DNA of 64,000 nucleotides, taken from assembly GCA_963575745.1 (NCBI GenBank), contig CAUYUJ010020727.1:651501-715500 (forward strand). The letters run 5' to 3'. A model generated the notes under the pieces. It had not been told where the DNA came from. It did no database searches and was given only the letters and a program-made list of their open reading frames with translations. Shown piece after piece: positions 1-10,386 of this stretch. The position numbers and the translations under genes are program-made. This stretch comes from Prorocentrum cordatum (taxonomy: Eukaryota; Sar; Dinophyceae; Prorocentrales; Prorocentraceae). Every line of letters starts with the position of its first letter. The first letter of the stretch is position 1.

Positions 1-1
1 T

Positions 2-1300
2 AAGCTGATCGCCAACAACCTGGACGGGCCGACTCCGCCGCCACCGGCGGAGAGCTCGGCGCCCGCTGGAGCGTTCGAGGCCCTCTGGCTGAACGACTAC
101 GTTGGCTTCGCTCCCTGGCAGCTGCATTGCCATCGCCTTTTCCGCAAGCCCCTCCACATCAACTTGCTGGAGATCGACGCGGCCTGCGACGCGGTGGACG
201 AGCAGGGCCTACGGTTCCCCGATTGCAAGCACAACCTCCTCCTGGACCCCCGCGTTTCGATCGGGGCCATCAGCAAGGGCCGCTCCTCATCGACTGCGAT
301 CGACAAGCTCTTGAGAAGGAGGGCCCCGTTGCAGCTGGCCACGGGCTCGCGCATCGGATGCCACTTCGCGCCGACGCGATTGCAGCCAGCCGACGTCCCG
401 TCGCGCACGCTCCGCGACCCGGCGCGCGCTCTGGCCCGCGGGGCCGAGGCTCCGCCTCCCGCTCCGTGCTGGCTGGCCAACCTCGAGGCTGGGGACGCCT
501 CAGCCTTCCGCGCTTGGGCTGCGCTCCCGCTGCAGCGCCGGCAGCAGTCTCGGTGGGCTTGGTTGGTGGCGTGCCTCTGGTGGCGTGGGCTCTTGCGGCT
601 CGCCCCTCGACCGCGGGTGCGCGACCCCGCGCTGGGCTTCCCGGGCGAGGGCCCGCGCGGCGGAGGCGGCTTGCCGAGCAGGCCCCCCCATGGAGGTGAG
701 CAGGATTTCATCCCCTGGTCAGGTGGCGGCCCGGCCCCTCCCGGGCACGGCCAGCCTTCATTGGGGCCGGGCTCGTGGAGCCCCGGCACTGGCCTCCCGC
801 GCCGCTGCAGCCGGGCCGGCGCAGCCGCGGGCCCGCCTGGTCGGGCTCTTGGCGCTGCTGCTGCGGCGGGGCCCTGCGGCCGCGCCGCGCCCGCCGACCT
901 CCCGCCCCGCGGGGGCGGACCTGGCGGCCGCGCGCGGCCTGACGCCAGGGGTCCAGACGCGCCGTGCTGCCCTCGTCTCGCAGCTCCAGCACTGGATGGC
1001 GGACGCAAATCGTGCCCTCCGATACCGACTCGACGCGTCGTGGGACATCTCCTTCGCGCGGGAGCACCTGGCGCCTGGCTCGAACCACCAGGCGAGGCCG
1101 GAGGCGCTGCTGCTCGCTCGGCGAGCCTTGCACTGGCGTGGGGCTGGTGCGACATCTCCGGCGGCCCGATCCTCGGCTTCCTCGGGATGATGAGGCCCTT
1201 CGAGTTCCTGAGGCTGAAGTTCGGGGACCTGGCGCTCCCCTTGCGGACGTTGGATCGTTTGCATCCAAGGTATGTGCACGTGGGCGCGCCCAAAATGTGA
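2..1300 (+). pseudogene. DIRS-like retroelement remnant: RNase H plus tyrosine recombinase
   Basis: The frame open from the left edge (nt 2-400) reads like the RNase H region of dinoflagellate DIRS-type elements: HINLLE, then SIGAISKGRSSS, then ADVPSR before a Pro-rich linker. Further on, LTPGVQTRRAALVSQL (about nt 935-985, another frame) resembles the core-binding part of a tyrosine recombinase. GFLGMMRPFEFLRLKFGDL (about nt 1172-1230, first frame) resembles the start of its catalytic domain, normally followed by an Arg. The frame ends at TGA 1298-1300, where related proteins would continue, so the catalytic His and Tyr are missing. The switch of frame in the middle and the early stop indicate a broken copy; the 5' part with the reverse transcriptase lies outside the window. 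Assignment rests on remembered family motifs. Confidence 0.5.
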
Positions 1301-1869
1301 CGCCTATGAGCGCGCTGCGTGCACATCAGGATTGATGTCCCACAGTTGTGCATTTCTTCGTGGCCCTCTCACTTCTGTCCTCCCCTCGCTCCCCTCTTTT
1401 GCATGATGATGCCCGTGCTCTCAGATGTTGTCTGGATTCCCTCAAGGTTCTCTTCGGAATTCAACGTTCAGACAAAGGCGGCATCACCCCAGCGCCCCTC
1501 CGCTCGGGAGGGGCCGCGTGTTGGTATAGGCTCACAGATTCGCCAGACTGGGTTTGCTACAGGGGCTGATGGCTCTCCAGTAGGTTGCTAGAGATTTTTA
1601 TCCAGGAGATCGGGGCTAGCACGCTCCTCGCGGACCTCCCGAGTCCCCTCCGTAGTAAAGTCCGGCTTTTCGCCGAGGCTGCCGGCGCCCCCCCCCTTTG
1701 CGAGGCCGCCCGGCAGCTTCTGTCTTCGAGTCGTTTACCGAGGCCGAGCGACGTCGACCCCAGCCCTTCCGGTCACGGTCCTCGTGCGCCGCCGCCGCTG
1801 CCAACAGAGCTCTTCGGCGCCCGCTTCGCTCCTCCCTCCCCCGCCCCTTCTACCACCAAGAGCGGTTGT
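1301..1869. other. No gene recognised
   Basis: Moderately GC-rich sequence with only short, uncharacteristic reading frames. No repeat, hairpin or RNA gene stands out. Confidence 0.5.
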
Positions 1870-2204
1870 GGCTAGTCGAGGCCGGCCCCAACAGCGGCCG
1901 CCCTCGTGCTTTCAGAATGTTTGCAGAGGCAGTGGTGGGCCCGGAAAAGTGTAGCGGCCTTGGGTTTTAAGAGGAGCTTTTTCCAGCAGAGGAAGGGCAT
2001 CGCTGATTGCAGCGATTCCTCGACGCGCGGGGGCTCTGGCTTCAAGCTCTCCCGTGCCCGCCCACCCTTGGCTAGTCGAGGCCGGCCCCAACAGTGGCCG
2101 TCCTCGTGCTTTCAGAATGTTTGCAGAGGCAGTGGTGAGCCCGGAAAAGCGTAGCGGCTTTGGGTTTTAAGAGGAGCTTCTTCAGCAGATGAAGGGCATC
2201 GCTA
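1870..2204 (+). repeat. Tandem pair with 200-bp period
   Basis: A unit starting GGCTAGTCGAGGCCGG at 1870 recurs at 2070, exactly 200 bp later, with few differences over about 135 bp, to AAGGGCATCGCT. The second copy runs directly into the microsatellite that follows. The shared part includes TTTCAGAATGTTTGCAGAGG and GGGTTTTAAGAGGAGCTT. No coding potential is evident. Confidence 0.9.
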
Positions 2205-3245
2205 CATACACATACACACGTGCACATACATGCATACATGCATGCATACATACATGTATACTCACCCATACACACATACAAACATATACATGCAGACATG
2301 TATACATACATACCTACAGACGCACAATCATACATCTATATACATACACACGTACACACATTCATCCGTACATGCATGCACACGTATCACATAAATACAT
2401 GCACATATACACATACATGCACACATACATACTTTAATGCCTGCATACATACATACAGGCGTACATACACACAGGCATGCACACGTACAGCCACATGTGC
2501 ATGTATATATGCATATATAAAGATATAAATATATGTATGTGTGCATGCATATATGCATGTATACACACGCAACCTTAATTGCATACATGCATACATACAT
2601 ACATACACACATGCATACATACACATATGCATGCATGCATGCATACACGCATGCATGCATGCATGCCATATTCATACAGCCATACATACATGCATACATC
2701 TACACCTAAATACATACGTACACGCATACATACGTACAAACCAACATGCATGCATACATACATGCATGCACGCATACACACAGCATCCATACAACCATAC
2801 ATAAATGCGTACACACATGCATATATATATATACATATACACATACATACGTACACACATACACACGTACACATACATACACAAATGCATACATCCATAC
2901 GTGCACACAGACACTCGCACACACGTGTGTGCATGCATACATGCTTATATATCGATCGATGTACACATGTGCTACATATACAAACGTACATGTATACAAG
3001 CATACTTAAACATACTTAATGCATGCATGCGTACACTTTCAGACACACATACATGTATGCATACATGCATACATATGCACAGGCACACATACATGCGTAC
3101 ATACATGCACGCAAGCAGACAGACAGGCATACACACATACATACGTAAATACATACACACATCATATGTACACACATATATGCATGCATGAATGCATGCA
3201 TACATATATACACACATGCATGCACACATACTTACATACACAACG
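2205..3245. repeat. CATA/CATG tetranucleotide microsatellite, about 1 kb
   Basis: About 1 kb of interspersed TACA, CATA and TGCA tetranucleotides, a nearly uninterrupted alternation of purine and pyrimidine. Runs such as GCATGCATGCATGC are self-complementary. The many open frames across it (Thr/His/Tyr/Ile or Met/Cys/Val repeats) are a by-product of the repeat and not genes. Confidence 0.95.
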
Positions 3246-3389
3246 GCGCACCGGGTCCAGGGGCTCCCGGGCTGGGCCCCCAGGACGGCTCAATATTGCG
3301 CCAAGACGGCCCAAGAGGGCGCTAAGACGGCGCAAAGAGGGGTCCAAGAGACCCCAAAAGGGGTCCGGCAGCACTGCTACGTCCCGAAG

Positions 3390-5290
3390 TCGCTCAGGGT
3401 TACCTTCGTCGATGAGAGCAACTCCACCGCCGCCTCGGCAGCGGAGCTCGGCGAGGCGTTCAAGCAGACCGAACGATTTGATTATTTTTCCGGACAGATG
3501 GTGCACCCGGGGAAAATCTTCGACTAGGCCCCCGGCCAGACGCTCTGGGATCAAGTCAACCAGCTGACGCTCTGTGGCAGACTTCTTCGCATGCACAACC
3601 AATTTGAGCTGGTTGGCAGCCACGTCCACTTCCACCCTGATCCCACCCCCGACCAGCTCAGCCTGTCGGCTTCTGCGGACGCCCGCGTCCGCAAGGCCCA
3701 GAACCGCCTTCCGCGCGTCGCTGGCCTCCCCGAGGGCATGGGGCAGAAAGCGCGCTCGGCCAGGTCACTTATCGCCAGCGTCTGCACCACGGGCGCCGAC
3801 GTGCAGGCGCCTTCGGCTGCCGCCACTGGCGGCTTCAGCAATGCACTCATTGTCGCTCTTCGGCCCCGCGGGCGGTCATGGTTCTCCCACTGGGCCATGA
3901 TTCGATGGCCATCTGCGTGCCTGGCCATGCGCTCGACGTTACTGCCATCACGCAGCGTGAGGTTCTCAACGCTGTCCGCAGACAGGTTAACAGCGACAAC
4001 CAGCTCAGCCGCGTTGTTGACCTTCGCCTGGCAGTTCTAACAGGACAAGGCAGCGGTCCCATCGGCCGACTTTTTTGAGGCCCTCGACCAGCTCAACTGC
4101 ACCTTGCTCACCAAAGGTCTCATGTACGACGACTGGGGCACCGCCATCGTGTGGCTCACCCTCCCGCCTGGCTGCCTCGCCCACATGCTCTGGGCGTCCC
4201 ACAGGCGGTCCTTCTTACGTAAGATCAACCCCTCCCGGCACGACCTCGGCTTCCTCGCGCAAGCGCCTTGAGGGGTCGACATGTACGCCTCCGCGTGCCT
4301 CCTACGCACCAAGGACCGACTCAAGTGCACCGCCAGGCAAGCGGAGCTTTCTCATCAACTATCTGGCCGGAGGCGACCACGCGCAAAAGCGCCTCCACCG
4401 TTCCAAATGAATTGCCGATGACTCCCTGATATTCCGCTACTGCGACCAGGAGGAAGGGACGCAGGAACAAATCATGTGGCGATGCCCGTGCTGAGCCCAC
4501 CAGCGCCGAGCCCTATCAACCATGGTCTCTGACCACCAGTGGGCTCAGTTCCCGCCGCGCGCGCGCCGCTGCGGCCTGCTGTCGGAGGACCCCCATCTTC
4601 GACCTGCAGAAAGCCCTGGCCCAGGACCCGCCCCCTCAGCCGGCCCCTCGGCCCCGGCCCGACCTCCGGCAGGACACATGGCAATAAAGCTCTGACCCAG
4701 ACGGCGCGCGCTGGGTCGACGCGGCCACCGATGGGGCCTGCTCGCGCCAAGCCCACCCGCTGCTCGCGCGGGCAGGCTTCGGAGTCTTCTACGGCACCGA
4801 TCACAGTCTCAATCACTCTGCCAGAGTCCACGGGTTGGCTCAGTCCGCTCATCGCACTGAGACCTTGGCCCTTCTCGACGTGGCGTCTACCACCGAAAGG
4901 CCAGTCCACATCCTACATCCTCGTGGACAATCTGACGGGTCGCGACACCTTCGAGCTCCTGCTCAGCGGCGCTCAGCCCCCAACCAAGGGCTCGCAGGCA
5001 GTTCCTTGGAAGCGAATGCATCAAGCTGCCCACTTTCGCCGCGACTTCTTCCGAGTCGAGAAGTCCCCGCCCACAAAGGCGAAGAAGGGGTCAACACTGG
5101 TCTGCTTTCAACCACGGCTGAATACTTCAACAGAAAGGCTCTGGCGCGGCGGCGCTCCACGGCGTGCCTGCGGCTCTGTGCGACGCTGCCGGGCGGCGCT
5201 TCAGGCGTGCCGTGGCCCTCCACACCACCGCGGTCACTATCTTCGACAAACGCACCTGCGCGCGCCCCCGGCCCCGCCGACGGGCTGGTT
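3390..5290 (+). pseudogene. Decayed LINE pol: RT C-terminal part, Cys motif and RNase H
   Basis: Several frames together resemble the last third of a dinoflagellate LINE polyprotein. Nt 3390-3870 looks like the post-RT region, with a TAG at about 3525. Nt 4417-4600 gives FRYCDQEEGTQEQIMWRCPC, then a TGA, then a continuing HQRRALSTMVSDHQWAQF, as in the Cys-rich segment before RNase H. From 4700, WVDAATDGACS, GFGVFYG and HRTETLALLDV match RNase H1 (Asp, Glu), and the third Asp region VDNLTGRDTFELL follows in another frame. The frame change sits on a short direct duplication (CATCCTACATCCT) near 4912. After 5160 a helix-rich tail in a third frame is still visible. Stops and shifts show a dead copy. 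Confidence 0.55.
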
Positions 5291-6687
5291 ACCCCAGCGC
5301 TAAACTCGGGCGAGTGGAACCACGCCCGCGGGCGGGCCCAACAGCTGACCCCGCGGCGCCCTCGGCCGACGACGGCGCCCAACCGATCTCGGAGGAGGAC
5401 GCTCACATCGTGCTTCACGGCCTCCCGTCGTCCCTCGACAGACCCGGTGATATACCGGCCGACGGCGACTATGACCCCTTCGTCCTCGGAGGGGCAACGG
5501 GCGCCTCCCCGCGCGACAGCGGGCCTCCTCACGGCGGACAGGGCCCGCTTCAGGTGCGGCCCCCCCCGCGACGTCACCCCAGCGCCGATCGCGCGAAGGG
5601 CCCCCGAGGTCGCGATGGACGAACCACTTCCGCCCCCGGGCCCAAGGGAAACCCGCCGAGACAGCAGCCACGGCGGAGAGCACGTCTCACCAAACCGCCG
5701 CGCTCCACAAGCTGCAACCGATCCGCTGATTCAACGCGCCCTGGAGGCCCGAGCAAGCTGGGTCGACCACCTCGCCCGCATCACCCCCTGGTGGCTCCCA
5801 GACCTTTGCGATCCCGATGGAGGCAAACAAATGTTGCTCCTCTACTAGGTCGAGGAGGTCCTCCGTGCTTTCCAAACGGCTGCTTTCGTGGGCCTCTTAC
5901 AGTGGCCTGCCACAATGGGGGGCAACTGACCTCCAGAGACGTCGCGCGCATGAAATCTGCGAATAGGCTTGGGAACGAGGGGGCCAGGGACGCCGCGACC
6001 GTCATCGCCACGTTGCCGCGGTCACGGGCCGCGCGTTGAATCGCGCAGTTCAACAAATCAGAGCGAAACACGCCGCGATGTTATGGATGCGCACTTGGAC
6101 TGCCTCGACCCCCCACCAGGGCACCAGGGCCGCCGCCAGCCACCGCGGTCTACCCGCAGCCCGCGGCCCCATCCTTCCCACCAGAACACGACGCACCGCG
6201 CCCAGAAGCGGCGCCCTGGCACGGGCCCGCTCCGCGACAGCGGCGCGACCGCGCGGCCGTTATCGACGGGCGCCGCTGGTTCGGGCACATCGGCCCCTTT
6301 GCCAGCGATAAAGGGTCAAGCGATCCTTATCCCCAAAGGCCGGGGGAACCGCCCGAACAAGAACCTGGCACCTCCACTGGCGCCCCCCCCCCAAGTTTCG
6401 ATCCCGAGGGGCCAGCGCAGCGCAGTCCTCCTGTCGCCCTTTCGACGACGCCGCGCGCCCGGCTCACCTGGGGAGGGGGGCGCAACAGCGACATCTCCGT
6501 GAGCAACGCCAGCAACGCCAGCAACGCCAGACAGAACTGCCCCTGTCGACCCCAGGGCCACACCTCATTGGCACAGCCCACTACTGCGCTCCGGAGAGGC
6601 CCCCCCGCAGCATTCGAATTTCTTTCTCGTCACCCCGCGCGCTGTAGGAGGAACCGACCCAGCAGGAGAGCTCCCGCACTCCTCCCA

Positions 6688-6690
<3 letters not shown>
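5291..6690. other. GC-rich stretch without recognisable gene
   Basis: Long open frames exist on both strands (for example 5164-6039 + and 5781-6071 -), but they are rich in Pro, Arg, Gly and Ala as expected from base composition, and none shows a domain. The first part may be the decayed 3' end of the LINE copy to the left. Confidence 0.4.

Positions 6691-6750
<60 letters not shown>
6691..6750. repeat. (CT)30 dinucleotide repeat
   Basis: Sixty uninterrupted bases of CT. It encodes Ser/Leu or Arg/Glu runs in the overlapping open frames, which are therefore not credible genes. Confidence 0.98.
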
Positions 6751-6753
<3 letters not shown>

Positions 6754-7371
6754 CCTCCCGCGCGCCGGAGGTGGATCTCCGGGCCCCTCCCAGCGCGCGG
6801 ATCTCTCTGGGCCCCTCGCCCCCGCGATGCCCTGCGAGCCAAGTCAGCGCACTGGTCGCCTCATTGGCCACGCCGATCCCCAGCCGCTCCAGGCGCTGAG
6901 CTCGGGCGGCGGCAGCTGAGGCGCCCGCCGGTGGAAGCGGCGCGACCAGCAGCAGGGCGGGAAAGATCTCGCGCGTCTCGCGAGTCCGCAACGCGGCCCG
7001 AGGCCGGCCCCTGATGCTCGGCCGAGGTCAGGGCACCTCTCGGCCAGCCCCTCGCTCATGAGGCCGAGGGGGGGGCCTCCATCACAGTCTCCGCCGCCTC
7101 TGCCAGCCCTTCGGCCTTGTGCTCGACGTAGCCCGGGGCGGCCTCCAGAGCCGCGCACTCGACGCGATGGCAACGGCCACCTAGCTCGGCAATGCCATCC
7201 AAACCGCCCCGCGTCGCGCGCGCCTGCGCGCCCCTGGAAACCTCGGTCCCAATCGCGCGCAGACTCGTAGGTTCGGCTGGCACCCGCGCGCGCTCATCTC
7301 CAGCATCGGCGGCCCCAACTTCCGCGAGCTCGGGGTTGGGTCGAACAAATGCTCCGCTCGATGTTCAAATT
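6751..7371. other. No gene recognised
   Basis: GC-rich DNA between the CT repeat and the satellite. Only composition-driven open frames are present. Confidence 0.4.
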
Positions 7372-7735
7372 TTGAAATCGCCTGCGCGGATCGGTTGCGC
7401 CGACGCACTCAGATGATTCAACTCTGGGGCAAGCTTGCGCGGGCAGGCGGGCGCGCGGAGCGGCAGCGCCGCGGGGCGAAAAGAGAGCGCCCCGCTCGAC
7501 GCGCAGCGTGGCAGCGCGCCGGAGGCCGAGGACAACTCGTTACTCCGCGCTCCTCGCCGCGTGGCAACGCCGAGGGGCGGGCAGAAATGCGAACCCACTC
7601 CTATTCGCCACGTGGCAACACCTGGAGGGGTCGAAAAAAGAGCACTCCACTCTACTCACCACGTGGCAGCGCCTGAAAGGCGAAAAAACACCCCACTCGG
7701 CCCCTAGTGTAGCAACGCCGCGGGGAGGAGCATAT
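7372..7735 (+). repeat. GC-rich satellite, left part of a split array
   Basis: It contains the satellite core (CGGATCGGTTGCGCCGACGC, then GGGCGCGCGGAGCGGCAGCG and GGGGCGAAAAGAG) followed by several spaced GCGTGGCAACGCC-type submotifs. The same core occurs five times in the same orientation at 41157, 41549, 42043, 42507 and 43132. This copy stops abruptly at the 8-bp repeat bordering the giant element, and the missing second half of the unit is found on the far side of that element. Confidence 0.85.
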
Positions 7736-7743
7736 ATCTATAT
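7736..7743 (+). repeat. Left target-site duplication ATCTATAT
   Basis: The 8 bases ATCTATAT immediately precede the left terminal inverted repeat and recur immediately after the right one at 41021-41028. Eight base pairs is the duplication length of hAT-class transposons. The local sequence is TA-rich, which lowers the weight of the match, but the position of the single C is exact. Confidence 0.7.
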
Positions 7744-7856
7744 TTGTGTTGCCCATGGTCGCTAGACTCTGGTTTGAGGCCAAACAGCCAAAACCCTCCA
7801 AAAACCTTAAAACGAGCTATTTTGCACTCTCTCAAAAAAACCCTCCAAAAACCCTT
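7744..7856 (+). repeat. Left terminal inverted repeat
   Basis: It begins TTGTGTTGCCCATGG and ends CCCTCCAAAAACCCTT. The reverse complement lies at 40908-41020, with one inserted base, one substitution and one A-run length difference over about 113 bp. Similarity stops sharply at both the outer and the inner edge. Inside the repeat the motif ACCCTCCAAAAACC occurs twice, flanking AAAACGAGCTATTTTGCACT, a layout that could serve as paired protein-binding sites (inference). Confidence 0.9.
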
Positions 7857-8602
7857 CGCTACACTCGAAAATCTCTCATGGGGCGCGGCGGCAAAACTGG
7901 CGACCATCAGCAGCGCAGTTGCCGCAGCGATTTCAGAGCATGATTGCCGCCCTTCGAGAGCCGAGCCTTCTTTGCTGATTCTGTGTGCAGCTGCTGCCGC
8001 GCCACTGGCCCATTGAGAATGCCTCGTCTGTTTCGGGGGAGGGGAGGGGAGCGGTGGCGGTGGAAGGCACAGGGGGGCGCTCTTCAACATCAGCATCGGT
8101 TATATTGAACATCAATATCAGCAATATACAATATACACACAAGCTAGACGATGCCAAATGAACGTATCCTCGTCGCCAGCCAGGCGGTTAATTTGGGCAA
8201 GTTGCTCATGGCCCACAGAATCCCCGTCGGGGGCAGGTGGATCATTCAATGGGAAGTGGTAGATGCATCGAGCGAACAGGTCTGGGCATTTTGTCGCACT
8301 TTTCCCTTTCTTGCTCATCTCCTCCCCCTCCTCCTCCTTCTACTCCTCCTTTCTCCCCTTGCCCGCGCCCCTCTTCCACCCCTCCTTTTCATCCAGCATC
8401 GGTCTGCGGGCTGTTCCCCTGGGCGCCGCGTTTCCTAGTTTCGCATCGCGGTTTGGGTTTGGGAGTTTTCTTTTTTCCAGGGTGCAGCGCGAGAGCGCGA
8501 ACCGCTCGCCGCAATTGACGAATCCTCCTCTTCCTCCTCCTCCTGCCTCCTGCTTCTGCTCTTGCTCTCCCTCGTCCTCCTCCTCCTCCTCCTTCTCCTC
8601 CT
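7857..8602. other. No gene; pyrimidine-rich tract before the leader relic
   Basis: No supported gene. Nt 8060-8150 is relatively AT-rich with repeated ATCAATAT and ATATACA motifs. Nt 8310-8600 is dominated by CTCCTC-type pyrimidine runs that end directly at the spliced-leader relic, as a polypyrimidine tract ahead of a trans-splice acceptor would. Confidence 0.5.
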
Positions 8603-8638
8603 CCGTAGCCATTTTGGCTCAAGCCATTTTGGCTCAAG
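8603..8638 (+). other. Tandem DinoSL relics at the head of the LINE island
   Basis: Nt 8603-8623 is a perfect copy of the 21-nt dinoflagellate spliced leader (CCGTAGCC, then ATTTTGGCTC, then AAG). Nt 8624-8638 is a second copy lacking its first six bases (CCATTTTGGCTCAAG). Shorter decayed copies (CCCAGTGGCTCAAG, GGCCGCTCAAG) follow to about 8665. Loss of exactly CCGTAG is expected when a new leader is trans-spliced to the AG inside an older one, so these are scars of repeated trans-splicing and reverse transcription. Confidence 0.95.
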
Positions 8639-8896
8639 TTCCCAGTGGCTCAAGGGCCGCTCAAGGGGGGGGGCCGCCGCGGGGGGCCGCCGGCTGCCAT
8701 TGCTGCCTCCGTCTTCGTCGAGGTCAGCGAGATTGGTTCAATTTGGGTTCAATCGGTGAGATTTATCAGTGGGATATCACTCTCATTGGCGGGGTATCGA
8801 CTCAATTTGGCGAATTCGCGAATTTATTGGGTTTTGTCAATTCGGCGCTTTCCATATCGAACTTTGGATTATTGGATCGTACTTACACTTTCGGCC

Positions 8897-9961
8897 ATGC
8901 CGACTTTGCAGATTGGAGAAACCATGCAAAAGCTCTTGTCTTTAGATATCGATAAGCAGAAAAGACTGAGAGACGACGCTCGGATGGCAGACGAAGATAA
9001 AGAAAATCAACAAGAGGCCTCGAAAGCTATGAGAACACTGGTGGCCAAGGGTTCTGCTAAGGGTACGGGCCTGGGAGAGAATGGTTCAATATCTTCAGGG
9101 GCTGTCCCAACAGCCACAGGGGCTGACGGTTTTTTGGTGCAACTCGAGTCGCTCCTCGATAAAAAGATCGCTCCCATCAAGGACCGTATCGACTCATTAC
9201 AACTTGACGTTCTGGGAACTCAAAAGGCCTTGGCCCAGGAATTCTCAGTAGCCGTCACCCTGATCAACGACCACGAAGTAAAGCTTGCCAACCTTGAGGC
9301 AGGTGAGACTGAGGTGCAGAAAGCCTTCAACGAAAGGATTCTGGCGGTCGAACTGGAGCAGAAGTCTCTGCGCGCAGAAATGGCAGCCAAACAACTGGAA
9401 AGCCAGTCAAGTCAGGGCCCCTCTAGGAAAAAGGGTCCGCCTTGGGCCAGCACCCCAAGAGCAGATAGAGATATCTTTATTCTCACTAACTTGGGCTGGA
9501 ATCTCAAAAAGCAGGAGGCTCTGGAAAAGGCGCGGGCGATCCTGCGCAGAGCAGACGTTCCCCAGCCCACGCATATTGTTGCTCCTTTTGGATATGGGAG
9601 CTGCGTTGAGATCAAATGGAGCTCGGTTACAGTGGGACTTCAAGCGGCAGCTACGATCCGTGATCTCAAGATTCCTGGGTACTTAGAAAATTTGATCTGG
9701 TGTGGACAAATCAGTACTAAGGAGGAGCGGGGCCCAGCAAAATTGTTCAAGACAGTTTCAAGTGCACTGGAAAAGGCAATGGGAGATCGCTCAGACAGTT
9801 ACGTGATTTGCTCTCGGACTCGAAAATTTTTTGTCTTGGATCATCAGATAGGTGTTATCAAGGATGGGGAATTTCAGTGGCACGAGTCTCTTAAGGAAAT
9901 CCCCGATGAAGCGCTCCGCAAGACGCTGAAAGACACCATCGACGAGGCACTCTCTCTTTGA
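8897..9961 (+). CDS. LINE ORF1-like protein (coiled coil plus RRM-like region)
   Basis: 354 residues from the first plausible ATG, about 250 bp downstream of the leader relics; the frame is open further upstream but that part is not protein-like. Residues about 70-170 contain heptad-like Leu/Ile/Val spacing (for example QLESLLDKKIAPIKDRIDSL) as in a trimerising coiled coil, followed by a basic linker with SRKKGPPWAS. From about residue 190, DIFILTNLGWNLKKQEALEK and the strands after it suggest an RRM-like fold, and KEERGPAKLFKTVSSALEK resembles the segment preceding the endonuclease in dinoflagellate LINE proteins. It ends at TGA just before the endonuclease sequence, which resumes in the same frame. 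The likely role is binding of element RNA. Base composition is less GC-rich than the surroundings. Confidence 0.65.
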   Translation: MPTLQIGETMQKLLSLDIDKQKRLRDDARMADEDKENQQEASKAMRTLVAKGSAKGTGLGENGSISSGAVPTATGADGFLVQLESLLDKKIAPIKDRIDSLQLDVLGTQKALAQEFSVAVTLINDHEVKLANLEAGETEVQKAFNERILAVELEQKSLRAEMAAKQLESQSSQGPSRKKGPPWASTPRADRDIFILTNLGWNLKKQEALEKARAILRRADVPQPTHIVAPFGYGSCVEIKWSSVTVGLQAAATIRDLKIPGYLENLIWCGQISTKEERGPAKLFKTVSSALEKAMGDRSDSYVICSRTRKFFVLDHQIGVIKDGEFQWHESLKEIPDEALRKTLKDTIDEALSL

Positions 9962-10345
9962 GAGGCCTACGTGAGGGGCCTCGTTTGTGCACTCAATGTG
10001 CAAGGCAAGTGGGCAGACGAGACCCTAATGCAAGCCAACCTAGATTTGCTCGAGCTGAAGTGCTGGGGCTTAATTTGTATCCTAGAGGCGGATTTCAAGG
10101 GCTGCCTTCAAAACGATGGGCTACTTCGCCCCGTTTTCAATGGCCACGCTTACTACCGTCATCATTCTGGCCCTGGGTGTAGGGCCATGGGCGTGCTTGT
10201 GCACAAATCTCTGAGAAAACGTGTGAAAGACATTGTCTGCGATTGGAGATCTATCCGTGTTGATCTTCGTCCTGACTGTCTCGATGGATGCCACCATCAT
10301 GCCAGATCCTTTCTCTTCTCTCATCTTGCCCATGATTTTTCCATG
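9962..10345 (+). pseudogene. LINE endonuclease N-terminal part, separated by stop and frameshift
   Basis: Directly after the ORF1 stop, in the same frame, the sequence reads like the beginning of an apurinic-type endonuclease (EEP family): ALNVQGKWADETL, then LELKCWGLICILEADFKG with the metal-binding Glu/Asp region, then HHSGPGCRAMGVLVHKSL. The frame terminates at 10352-10354. The second half of the same domain (GDMNAD) is found in another frame from about 10350. The ORF1 stop and this frameshift would prevent one continuous polyprotein, so this copy appears damaged unless recoding occurs. The domain would nick target DNA for target-primed reverse transcription. Confidence 0.6.
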
Positions 10346-10386
10346 ATTCTCTAAACTGTGCCATCCAACTCGGTCGATCCCGCCCT

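Noticed and set aside
97-1353. 418-codon minus-strand open frame over the DIRS-like remnant
   Set aside because: Arg/Pro/Gly/Ala-rich shadow of GC-rich DNA. The plus strand carries recognisable RNase H and recombinase motifs instead.
7744-7856. Interpretation of the 113-bp block as a small MITE copied with the satellite
   Set aside because: Amplification with the satellite would give copies in the same orientation with satellite on both sides of each. Here the two copies are inverted and satellite lies only outside them.
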